Assembly (NCBI GenBank): GCA_009829735.1
Contig: CM020619.1
Span: 26,686,063 to 26,750,062 of the forward strand
DNA from: Pyropia yezoensis
Lineage: Eukaryota; Rhodophyta; Bangiophyceae; Bangiales; Bangiaceae
Length of the DNA stretch: 64,000 nucleotides
Direction: 5' to 3'
Position 1 is the first letter of the stretch, and every line of letters starts with the position of its first letter. The notes under the pieces were generated by a model that was given only the letters and a program-made list of their open reading frames with translations, was not told the DNA's origin and did no database searches. Shown in pieces: positions 23,507 through 32,729 of this stretch. The translations under genes and the position numbers were made by a program.

Positions 23507-23726
23507 GTCCCCACAAACACAAAACGGGGAGGAAAAAACGAAATTGGCGTGGGGTGGGGGTGGCGGAAAGGGGGAGGGGGGGGACGTTTCTGGGGGGCGA
23601 AAGCAGCAGGCAGCCCGGGTAGCCGCGGCGGCTGCGGGCCACTACCGCCCGCCGGCGCTGGTGGGGGGAGCCCCAGGGGTCGCCAGACCCCCCGCGGGTC
23701 CGCGTACCGGTCGCCTGCCGGCGTAG
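23244..23726 (+). pseudogene. Truncated copy of the S1-domain gene
   Basis: From the conserved ATG (MAPPDVRPV, against MAPPEVRPV in the intact gene) a 160-codon frame stays open to 23726. The first 87 or so residues are homologous to the intact protein (PADGRSTPLPRAVTPDGS and GTSYSGIFVSASSNGNF). After that comes unrelated Gly/Ala-rich sequence. The S1 domain is cut off in its second strand and the Arg/Asp-repeat region is missing. Because the upstream region was copied too, a short chimeric protein might be expressed, but loss of the fold argues for a dead copy. Confidence 0.75.
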
Positions 23727-24515
23727 GGGCCTGGGGGAGGGCAGGCCTGCTGGCGTGGTGGCCAGCAGCGTCGGCGGTGGCGCCTGGGGTGGCGGCGGCT
23801 GCGGATGGGGCGGTGGTGCTGGCGGCACCTCGTGACCACTACCAGCGGACGGCACAGGCCCGTGAATGGTGGTGGCACCGCCGCGGGTGGGCCCGCCCGC
23901 GGCGGGCGGCCTGGTGACTACCTGGCGGTGGCGACCGCGCGCGGGGGGGGGCGGTGGCGGGAGGGGGCAAGGCTGCGGCGGCGGATTGGGGGACGGCCGC
24001 ACGCCACCCCACAGGTCGTCCTGCGGTGCGTTTGTGCGACGTGACGGCCGGCGGCGGGGGTGGCGGCGGCAGCGGCGCATATGGCGCTGCCGCCGCCGCA
24101 CGAGCGGCAGACGCCGCCGCTGGGGGTGGCGGACGTCGTGGCTGGGGTGAAGCGGCAGCCGCGGGGGGCGACAGGGGGGGTCGCCCGGGGCGCGGGCGTT
24201 GGGAGGGGGGGGGGGTGCTGTTCGCTGGGGCAGCGCGTGGTTAGGGGGGTGGGACACGCCGTCGAAGACGGCGGCTGCGGTGGTGGTGGCGGCGGTGGCG
24301 ACACCAACCCTCCCCCCCCCCCCACTGGGGGAGCGGGGGGAGTGTGGCCAGGGGGGGCGTAGCAGCGGCCGGCGAGGCGAGCGTGTTGCCGACGATGACG
24401 CTGACGCCGACGCTGACGCCAACGCCGTCGGCCGCAGACGGGGCGGAGGCGGGAGGGGGGGGGACCCTCCATGGGCAGAGGCTTTTCGTGAGCCCGGTGG
24501 CCACCGCCAGGCAAG
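23727..24515. other. Spacer sequence with an inverted repeat partner at 29.9 kb
   Basis: No gene is supported. The part 23970-24115 matches, as reverse complement, 29880-30015. Read on the minus strand it gives ICAAAAATPAAGRHVAQTHR, against ICSAAAATAAAGRRVAQTDR at the partner. Both copies carry the conserved stretch corresponding to TTGTGCGACG and AGGTCGTCCTGCGG. Confidence 0.6.
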
Positions 24516-25110
24516 TGAAGCTACGACCGGCCGGCCGTGGGCACCGTGGCACCCCCGCTGCCTCGCTTTTCTTCGGCGCCGCCCTCCCCTCCGACTGCCA
24601 CTCGCCGAGTTTTTTCAATGCAGAGGGCGGCCACCCACCAACCAACGGCACTTGGTTGCCGGCGGTGGAGGACGCCCACGAATTGGACCGCCTGCACACA
24701 GCCGTTGTGGCTGAACGGCATCGGCCGCCAACCAACCAACCCGCACTGGCAGGGGTGTGGGACCGCTTGTCTGCCCTACTTGGCTGCGAGAAAGAAGAAA
24801 AAAACAGCCGAAAGTTGAAACTCGCCCGCCTTCTACGTTTCTTCATGGGGAAAAGTGAGTCGCAGTCTGTGTCTCCGCCTTCCTCGCCCGTCGACGCGCA
24901 AGTCAACGCGTGGCATCTACGCCACCCTGCACCCTCCCCCCCTCCTCCCCAACCTCTTCCCCCCCCCCATGCCTCCCCCTTACCCCAGCATGGGATACGT
25001 AGTCCCTTCCTCCCCCCCCGCGGCGCGTCGGAGGCCTTGGCTGCTCGTCGGCGGGGTGCTGCTGGCGCCGCTGCGGCTGCTGCTCGTCGCGGCGCGTGCG
25101 GCGCTGTGCC
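24516..25110 (+). repeat. Direct repeat, copy 1 (with partner at 29.2-29.6 kb)
   Basis: This copy begins TGAAGCTACGACCGGCCGGC and is about 85-90% like 29175-29590 by eye. It carries about 165 extra bases (24759-24927), which include ATGGGGAAAAGTGAGTCG, a start-plus-splice-donor-like sequence. The last part of both copies encodes a hydrophobic helix in the same relative frame (LLVGGVLLAPLRLLLVAARA here, LLVGGVLLAPRRLLLAAARA in copy 2). A 22-base internal piece, GGCCGCCCTCTGCATTGAAA and on, recurs inverted at 28689-28710. Confidence 0.75.
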
Positions 25111-25930
25111 GCCGCCGCGGCTTGCGACCAGTCCGCCCGCCCCCGCCACCGTCGCTCAGGGTTACGGTCCAACACGCCCAGCCACCCCTGGGGCCCCCGC
25201 AGCGCACCGCTGCACCCCCGCCCGCGATGGGCTGCCCATTTCGCGGCAACCGTAGCTGTCACGCCAGTGGCGTGACACCACTGCGGGTGAGCCGCTGGCT
25301 CCACGCCTCTGCGCCCCACCCACGCGTAGCACAGGGGGGTATCTGGGGGTCCCGCCTCACGGCGCGCCGGCAGTGGCCGCCACACCCGCCCGCCCTCTCC
25401 CGCCCGGCCATCCAAACCACCCACGGTCAGCTTGGCGCGCGCTTCCCGTGGGTGAGGCGCCCCCACTCCTTCACCCTCCCGCCTCTTCCCCATCCCCTCT
25501 CCTGCACGCATCGCCCACCGGTGAGAGCGCCCCCCCCCGCCCCTTCCCGCCACCCCGACGGTTGCGACTTCGATTCGGGCCGTGGGGGGGGGAACGGCGG
25601 CGGCCGTCGTGCGTGGGCACCCTATCCACGCTCGCAGCGGGAGCTGCTGCCCACCCCCTCCCCTACACCTCCCTCGGGGGGGGGGGGGGCGTGAACTGCG
25701 CGGCGCGGCCGCCCTTGCGGCGCGCCTGCGCCGCTGCTTCGGCTCGGGGCGGCGCCCAATGAAAAGGGCGCCTCCTCTCACCGCATGCGTCGCCCCTCCG
25801 CCACACCACTTTCCCCTTGTCAAGCGCCTTCCCCTTCACCGTCACCACCGAACCGACTCAACCGGCCTCTGCCGCCCCGGCCGTCGGTGGCGCACCACCG
25901 CCGCTGCTTGCCGCCCAACCGGGCCCCTGC
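25111..25930. other. No supportable gene
   Basis: GC-rich sequence with Pro/Arg-rich frames. It contains one small hairpin (25257-25277) and a G run at 25677-25689. Confidence 0.4.
25257..25277. other. Near-perfect palindrome
   Basis: TGTCACGCCA, one central G, then TGGCGTGACA: a 9-bp stem with a 3-base loop, or 10 bp around one base. Confidence 0.7.
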
Positions 25931-26575
25931 CAGCCTGGACGGCGGTGGTGACTCCCCGCTACCGCTGTTTCCGCCCCCTTGGGCTTCTGGCGAAATTGCT
26001 GGATATGGCGCCCCCCGGCTGCCAACTCAATGTCGCGGCCCCATCGAGCCTCTTCCTCGCCGGCAGGTGGTCCCGCTTCCCAGCTGCTGCTGTCGCCGCC
26101 CTCCCCGGCCTCTGCCGCTCTGGCCCGCGGTGATGCCCCCCCATTGCCGCTGTCGCCGTTCCTTTGGGCCTCTGTTTCTCCTTCTGGCGGTGGTGTCCCC
26201 CCGCCGCCGTCACCCCTGCCTCCCTCGGCGACTGCTTACGTGACAAGCGGAGACGATTCCATGTCTCCGCCGTCGCCGCCCCACGGGGCCTCCGCCGCCA
26301 TTGGTGGCGCGCCCCAGCCGCCGCTGTCCCCGGCGCCCAGGACCTCTGTCGCGGCCGACGGTGGCGCCCCCCCGCCGTCGCTGTCGCCACCCCGCTTCGT
26401 CTTTGCAGCCCTTGCTGGTGGTGGCGCTCACCCGCCGCTACCATCGCCGCCTCGTTTTGCATGTGCCACCTCTACCGTCGATGGCACCCCCCTGTCCCCG
26501 CTCTACGGGGCCTCCGCGACGCCTGTCGACGATGGCGCCCCACGCCGCCGCTGTCGCCGCCCATCCTAGCTTCTG
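25930..26575 (+). repeat. Minisatellite of about 60 bp with coding-like 20-residue units
   Basis: About nine imperfect units follow the pattern CTGTCGCCGCC, GGGGCCTC, then TGGTGGCGCCCCCCCGCC. In one plus frame (25979-26569) they read as roughly 20-residue Pro/Ser/Ala repeats such as GGAPQPPLSPAPRTSVAADG. The frame stays open through all units but has no recognisable start or domain. Confidence 0.75.
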
Positions 26576-27399
26576 CCGCCCCTGCCGGCAGTTGTGCTCG
26601 TTTTCCGCGGCTGTCGGAATTGCCCGTAGCTTCGGCCGGCCAGGTGGGCGGTGGGCTCCCCCCATCTTTTCTTTTTTTTTTTTTTTGAGGGTGGGGGGGC
26701 AGCCGGGCTACAGCGGCGGGGCTTGGCAGGGGACGCGGCAGCGGCGTCGGCGACCATCTAATTTTTTGGGGGGGCGGCCGACGGTAGCTGTGGCCGTTGT
26801 CGTGGTCTTTTTTTTTTTTTGGCCGGCCGCGGGTGTGGCTCCTGGTGGTGGTGATGGCGGCAGCGGCAGCGGGGGAGATGGCGGCGGGGGCGGTGGCTGC
26901 GTGAGCTGCGGCGGACGGGGTGGCGGTGGCGGCTGTCGTTGGGGCGGAGGGGGGCAGGGGGGGCGGCGGCGGGGTTGTCTTTCCTTTGTGCGTTTGAGGT
27001 GCGGGGGGAGAGGAATTGACCGGGGGGGGGGGGGGGTGGCTGGCCGGCCTTGGCCGCCATGGGGGGTGGTAGGAGGCGGCAGTTATAGCGGCCGCCGGCT
27101 CTGGTGGCCTAGAGAGTGGTGCGACGGGAGGAGGCGGTCGCCATTGGTTGTTGTGGCGCCCGACGGCGGAGGCGGCGGCGGTGGTTGCAGTAGTCGCTGT
27201 CGGCATTCGAACGGCCTGCGGCGGGGAAGGGCGGTCACGAGGGCGGAGGACACCATCCGCTTCGCGGCGGCCGGCGGCGGAGGGGGTAGGCGGTGGCGGC
27301 GATCACCGTCGGCGTTGCGGTGGTTGGCGGCAGGTGCGTGGGGTGGCGGTGGTGGCGAACGCCGCCCGCTTTGCGGCGGCCGGCGGCGGGGGCGGTGCG

Positions 27400-27430
<31 letters not shown>

Positions 27431-29174
27431 GCGGCCATCAAAGGCGGCGGCCGACTGCGGAACCAGCTGTCACGGCGGAGTCGGCCGCCACTCGGCCTGC
27501 ACCGCCCATTGCCATCCGGCATCGCCTTTGTCAGGCGGATGCCGACGGTGGTGGTGCCGGTTGGATGGGGGGGGTCGGTGTGCGTAAAGGCAGTGTCTAT
27601 TGTCCCCCCGCGGTCCTCGCCGCCCACTCTAACTCGTCCATGTACCCGGCCGGGCTGCCCAGCAGCCCGTACACCCCCGCCCGCAGCCTCACGCCAGACA
27701 TCCCTCCCGGGGTAAACAAGCACCTCCTGATGGTCCTCCTTCCCACCGTGTGTGCCTCCCCCGGTCGTCCCCCCGCGCGTGCGCCTCCCTCGGTCTCCCC
27801 TGCGTCCTTATCCAGGCGCCCCTGCAGCGTCGACCTCCCCCGCTCCCCCCGGGAGCGCCCGGTCAAGTGCACGTGACCCTGGGGCCGGGCAGGAGACGGT
27901 GCAGGGGCCGGCGTGGGAGGTGGGGGGTTCGGGCGCCCGGTGCACGGGCCCACCCCTCTCCCCGTTGCGCCCCCGTGCCATCTTCCACTCCCGCCCACGG
28001 CCCACGCCGCCCTTCCACTTGGTGCCTCCTCCCCCATCATGGGGGGAAGAGGCGGCCGCAGCTGAGTCGACGGCGGAGGCGTCGGCAGCAACCGTGGCCG
28101 GCGTCGGCAGTGGGGACAGGGACAGCGTCGCTGCAGCATGTCGCGTGCCCCTGGGCACCTTTCGCCTTTGCCAGGTCAGCTTGGTAGCCGCCGTAAAGCG
28201 TCGTCGGCATCTACATACAGATGATGTGGAGGATGCGCGGGGAAGTCGAGCCGACGACAGTTGGCGAGGTCATTGTCGCTGCCACCGCCTCGCTTTAAGG
28301 TGGTGCCACCGCGGACGATGCGTCGGTGGCGCTCGTCGAAGGGAAGCCTATCGCCACCCAAACGGCGGCCCTCCTTGCGACAGCACATCGTGGATGTCAA
28401 CTTTGGTATGCAGGTGGCGGCGGGTCGGCGCCAGCGGCGGTGCCTGGAGTCGCCATCCTCTTCTTGGTCGCTGACGGCGGTGTGTGGCGGTGGCGGCGGT
28501 GACAGTCGGCTTCGCGACGGTCGGGGGCGTCGGTGCGGGTGGTGGTTGTGGCGGTTCCGGTCGGCTTTTGCGGGCGGCGGGGGGGGTGGCGGTGGCGGCG
28601 GTCGCCGTCGGCTTCGCGGCGGCCGGCGGCGGAGGGGCGTCGGCGGGTGGCGAAGATGGTGGTCCTTGCCGCGGCTCTTTTTTTTTTTGGCCGCCCTCTG
28701 CATTGAAAAATCGGCACGGGTAAGCTCCGTTGGGGGCGGCACTTTACCTCCTCAGGTGATCACGGCTTTTTCTAGGTGACACCTTCGGTGGTGGGGGGGG
28801 AACGAACGAGGGGACCACCCCTCCCACCCCCCCACCGCCTGTGTAAGCCCGCCGCCGCGGTGGCGGCGTCTGCCTGGCCATCAACGGCATGGCCTCTGAG
28901 ATGCCCTGGCCAGCTGGCCCTGCAGAGCCGAGGCACGTGACAGAGCCGAGGCACCTCTGGCGGCGCCACGCCGCCGGCCATCCGCCTCTCACACGCTTCT
29001 GCCCCCTCAGTCTGACCGTGGCTGGGGCGCCCGCGCGGGGGGGGGGGGGGGTCGCTGCTGCGGGGACGGCGGCAGACGGCAACCGGGGCGGGGAGAAAAA
29101 AAACAAAAAACGGCAAGGAAAAAAAGAACTAGGCGGGAGGCGGGGGTGGCAGGGAGGGCGAGGCCACGGGCCAG
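26576..29174. other. Spacer sequence with oligo(T) tracts, no supportable gene
   Basis: Three oligo(T) runs of 11-16 bases lie near 26667-26686, 26809-26821 and 28677-28688. The last two are each followed by GGCCGGCC or GGCCGCCC. GGC/GGT-rich blocks at 27240-27440 and 28490-28640 share the phrase GCTTCGCGGCGGCCGGCGGC, so they are probably duplicated. A 14-base direct repeat, CAGAGCCGAGGCAC, occurs twice at about 28922-28955. No protein-like frame was found. Confidence 0.4.
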
Positions 29175-29590
29175 TGAAGCTACGACCGGCCGGCCGTCGG
29201 CACCGTGGCACCCCCGCTGCCTCGACTTTTTTCGGCGCCGCCCTCCCCTCTGACGGCCACTCGCCGACTTTATTCAAGGCAGAGGGCGGCCATTCGCCAA
29301 CCTACGGCACTTGATTGCCGGCGGTGGGAAACGCCCACGACTGGGGCCCCCTGCACACAGCATTTGTGGCTCAAAGGCGGCGACCGCCTACTAACCAACC
29401 CTGCACCTTTCCCCCCTCCGCCCCAACCCCTTCCCGCCCCCCATCCCTCCCCCGTACCCCTTCATGGGGTAGCCCCTTCCTCCCCCCCCGCGGCGCGTCG
29501 GTGGCGCGGCTGCTCGTCGGCGGGGTGCTGCTGGCGCCGCGGCGGCTGCTGCTCGCCGCGGCGCGCGCGGCGCTGTGGGCGGCCGCCGCA
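29175..29590 (+). repeat. Direct repeat, copy 2
   Basis: Partner of 24516-25110 without its 165-bp extra segment. The frame running on from here (29461 to about 30280) has a long hydrophobic stretch (LLVGGVLLAPRRLLLAAARA, then WAAAAAVVGIPLGWVSPALA). It might be a small membrane protein, but its 3' half is made of other repeats. Confidence 0.75.
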
Positions 29591-30193
29591 GCGGTCGTTG
29601 GCATCCCGCTGGGGTGGGTGTCCCCGGCGCTTGCGCGGCCGGCCGTCCGCGTTGGCCACGCGGTGGGGGGGGGGCGCGCGCTGCTCGCCGGCGCGGGCGT
29701 GCCGCGGCTGCCGCGTGCCACCCCCGCGGCGCCGCCGCCGCGCGGCGTGCCGTCGGTGAAGGCGACAGTTGAGGGCGGCGACATACCTGCGGTGGTCGGG
29801 GACAAGCTGCGGACGTCCGTCTGTGGGACACACAAGGCGGCGGCGGCGGCCGCTGCCACCGCCGCGGCTGCCTGCAGCGGCAGGCGTGAACGCCGTGCGA
29901 TATGCTCCGCTGCCGCCGCCACCGCCGCCGCCGGCCGTCGCGTCGCACAAACGGACCGCAGGACGACCCGTGGAGCGGGGTGCGGCCGTCCCCCAATCCG
30001 CCGCCGCGGCCTGGCCCCCTCAAGGATCGTGACCCACGTGTGTGCACTGTTTACTTACGTTTGTGTACTGTTTAATCCACCAGGCGAGCGCGCACCAGCG
30101 GGTGGTGGTGACCGCTTGTCGGGCAGGCAAAAGAGGGGGGGGGAACAGTCGTCGCGGCCGAGGCCGCGGCGACGGTTTTTTTATAGGAGCGCC

Positions 30194-30259
30194 AAAGGCG
30201 CAGCGGGAGTAGCCGGTTCTGACGCGTCCGTCAGATCCGGCTACGCCCGCTGCGCCTTT
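30194..30259. other. Strong hairpin A, 31-bp stem, CGTC loop
   Basis: Left arm 30194-30224 and right arm 30229-30259 are complementary at 29 of 31 positions, starting AAAGGCGCAGCGGG. The loop is CGTC and the stem is followed by TTTT-type sequence. A T7 run and ATAGG precede it at 30176-30186. Confidence 0.9.
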
Positions 30260-30279
30260 TGTGGCGGGTGCCTAAAGTA

Positions 30280-30317
30280 AAGGCGGGGGCACGCTACGTC
30301 TAGCGTGCCCCCGCCTT
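30280..30317. other. Strong hairpin B, perfect 17-bp stem, CGTC loop
   Basis: AAGGCGGGGGCACGCTA, loop CGTC, then the exact reverse complement. It lies only 20 bases after hairpin A and has the same loop sequence. Confidence 0.95.
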
Positions 30318-30579
30318 CACAACAGCTGTGGCGGCGGTGGCGTGGGTGGCGGCAGCGGCGGCGGCGGCGACAGTGCTGGACCTGAAGGTAGCCGGCTCCA
30401 ACGGACGCGGGGGTGACCGCGGGGGAGTCCAGGGCACGCGCGATGCGCACCCCTTATCCCCACACAGAGCCCCGCGACTGGCCTGCATCCGCCTCAGCAG
30501 CGCTGCCCACCGACGCCGCACACAGCTGCCATCCGACGCCATCGCAGCTTCGGCTGCGTCACCCACCCGTAGCCCGCCC

Positions 30580-31416
30580 CTACCCACCCACCCGAAGACC
30601 ACCCCAATCACCGCACCCACCCCTCACCAACCACCCACACCGGAAATGCACTCCAACCCACCCAGCCACGCACCTCACCAGCACACCATCCCCCCGCCCC
30701 ACCTCACCGCCTCTCCCACCCGCACCACCACGTCCGCGCTGCAGCCGGGAGCCGGCCGGGCGCACCACCCAGCGGGGGTGGTGCGCCCGCCCAACCCTTG
30801 CCCCCACCCGCCACGGTCGCCGGCGTCGGGTTGCCGACGACCCCCAACTCGGGGCCGGCGGCGCCCGCCGCCCGTGGCCGCTGCGCGCCGGCACGCGGCG
30901 CGGCGGCTGCCGCGCGGCGGCCTCCCACGGCGCGCCCCCATCGGGGGGCGCGCCATGGGGTGCATGCCAGGGGGCGCCCTCGGCACCCCCCCAAAAATGG
31001 GGGACGCCGCCCCCCCCCCCGACCCCTCCGACGCCACCCGCCGCCGTCGCCGCCGCGACGCTGGCAACGTCAAACAAGCGGCGAAGCATGAGCCGCAGCA
31101 CGCCCTCGACCCCGTCCAGCCCCTCCGCCGCCACCGGTGCAGCCGTCGCCGCCGCCACCGCCGCTCGCGCGCGCGCGTCGCCTGCGCCATCGACCGCCGG
31201 CGTCAGGCGGCAGTAGCCGCCCCGCCCTTCCTCACCCCCCCCGCCCATGCCCGCGCAGACGCGGTAGGCGGGGGCGATAAGGGGGCCCTCCTTGTTCGTC
31301 TTCAGGGGGGGGGGGGGGGGGGTGCCTAGCGGCCGAGAGTGACCGCCGCGGCGGCACTCCCCACCGCCGCCACCGCCAACCTGCCGCCGCCGCCCGAGGT
31401 CGCCCGCGGCGGCGTC

Positions 31417-31452
<36 letters not shown>

Positions 31453-31906
31453 AGGATAGGTGGGCGGGGGGGGGAGGGGCGCCCCACCATGTTGACGGCG
31501 CCCGTGGCCGCGCCCCGCGCCGGGTGCGGCCGCCCACCCACTTGGCCGCCCACTTGGCCGCCGCGGCGGTATGGCGGCGCCACCGCCGGCATAGGGCGGC
31601 GAATCCCGGAGGGGTAAAGACGTCGGCAGGGGGGTGCGAACCCCGGCTCCGGGTGACGCGCGCGCGAAGCCCGCGCCATTGACCGCCGGCGTCAGGCGGC
31701 AGCAGCCGCCCCGCCCGTCCTCACCGCCGTCGCCCATGCCCACGCAGACGCGGTAGGCGGGGGCGATAAGGGGGCCCTCCTTGTTCGTCTTCAGGGGGGG
31801 GGAGGGCGGGGTGCCTGTCGGCCGAGAGCGGCCGCCGCGGCGGTGTTTAGCGCCGCCGCCGCCGCCAACCCGCCGCAGCCGCCCGCGGTCGCCCTCGGCG
31901 GCAGCG

Positions 31907-31941
<35 letters not shown>

Positions 31942-32729
31942 AGGATAGGTGGGGGGGGAGAGGAGGGGCGCCCTGCCATGTTGGCGGCGCCCATGGCCGC
32001 GCCCCGCGCCGGGCGCGGCCGCCCACCCGCTTAGCCGACACCGCCGCCGAGGTGCAGCGTCGGTGACGGTGGTAGGCATGCCCGCTGCGGCGGGGAGGGG
32101 CGCCTCAGTATTGGTAGCGCGCTGTTTTATCTGCACCTGCAGGATTAAAAGATGACGCGACGAAAAAAGAACAAGAAGGGTAGTGCAGGAGCCAATGACA
32201 GTCCGGGGGGGCGGCCACAACAAAAACAAACAGACAAGGCGGGTGTAAAAGTCAGAACCGGATCGGAACAAAGAGGGAGACGACCACACACACACACACG
32301 AAAAAGAAAAGAACCAACACCCGAGAACACACTAGCAGCGAGAAGAGAGAAGAAACGTACCAGTAGTATGGAGGTCCATAGCTGGAGCAGAGTAACGGTG
32401 GACAATTGGTGCGCGCTGGCCGCGGCGTCCACGGGCGGGCGCCTTCCGTCAGGGCAGCCCAGCCGGAGCGGGTGGCAGAGGGCGGCCGGGGCGGTGCGCC
32501 CGTCGCCCAAAATCCTGCAGGCACGACCCGTCCCGCCGTTCTGCCGTCCCCAGGCGCCCCCGCGAGCCGGCACAAGGTGCACAGGGCGGGCTCGTTGGGC
32601 GACATGCGGGGAGGTGACGGGGGTTGAAGGTGGGAAGACGGGGAAGGAGAAGGCGCAGTGGCCGGCAGGCGCCACAGGGCCAGGCGCAGGTCGAACGCGG
32701 TCGAGGGCAAGGGGGTGGTGTGCAGGCAT
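30580..32729 (-). CDS. Candidate two-exon ORF, right arm
   Basis: Mirror of the left-arm model: exon 1 at 32729-32361, intron at 32360-32137, exon 2 at 32136-30580, with about 641 codons open. Exon 1 and the intron are virtually identical to the left arm. Exon 2 differs because the LKTNKEGPLIAPAYR module is present twice, and its tail lies outside the duplication. That the frame survives a tandem duplication is mildly in favour of coding. The tail is low-complexity and no domain is recognised. Confidence 0.22.
30757..30789. other. Strong hairpin C, perfect 14-bp stem
   Basis: CGGGCGCACCACCC, loop AGCGG, then the exact reverse complement. Confidence 0.9.
30929..30954. other. Hairpin D, perfect 11-bp stem
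   Basis: GGCGCGCCCCC, loop ATCG, then the exact reverse complement. It lies 240 bp before the inner end of the right arm. Confidence 0.85.
31190..32040. repeat. Tandem duplication at the inner end of the right arm
   Basis: Two units (about 31190-31560 and 31680-32040) each carry TCAGGCGGCAG, GCGGTAGGCGGGGGCGATAA, GGGGGCCCTCCTTGTTCGTC and a GCC/GGC run. The left arm has this unit once (19930-20350). Read on the minus strand each unit encodes the LKTNKEGPLIAPAYR module, and both units keep the same frame. Confidence 0.85.
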
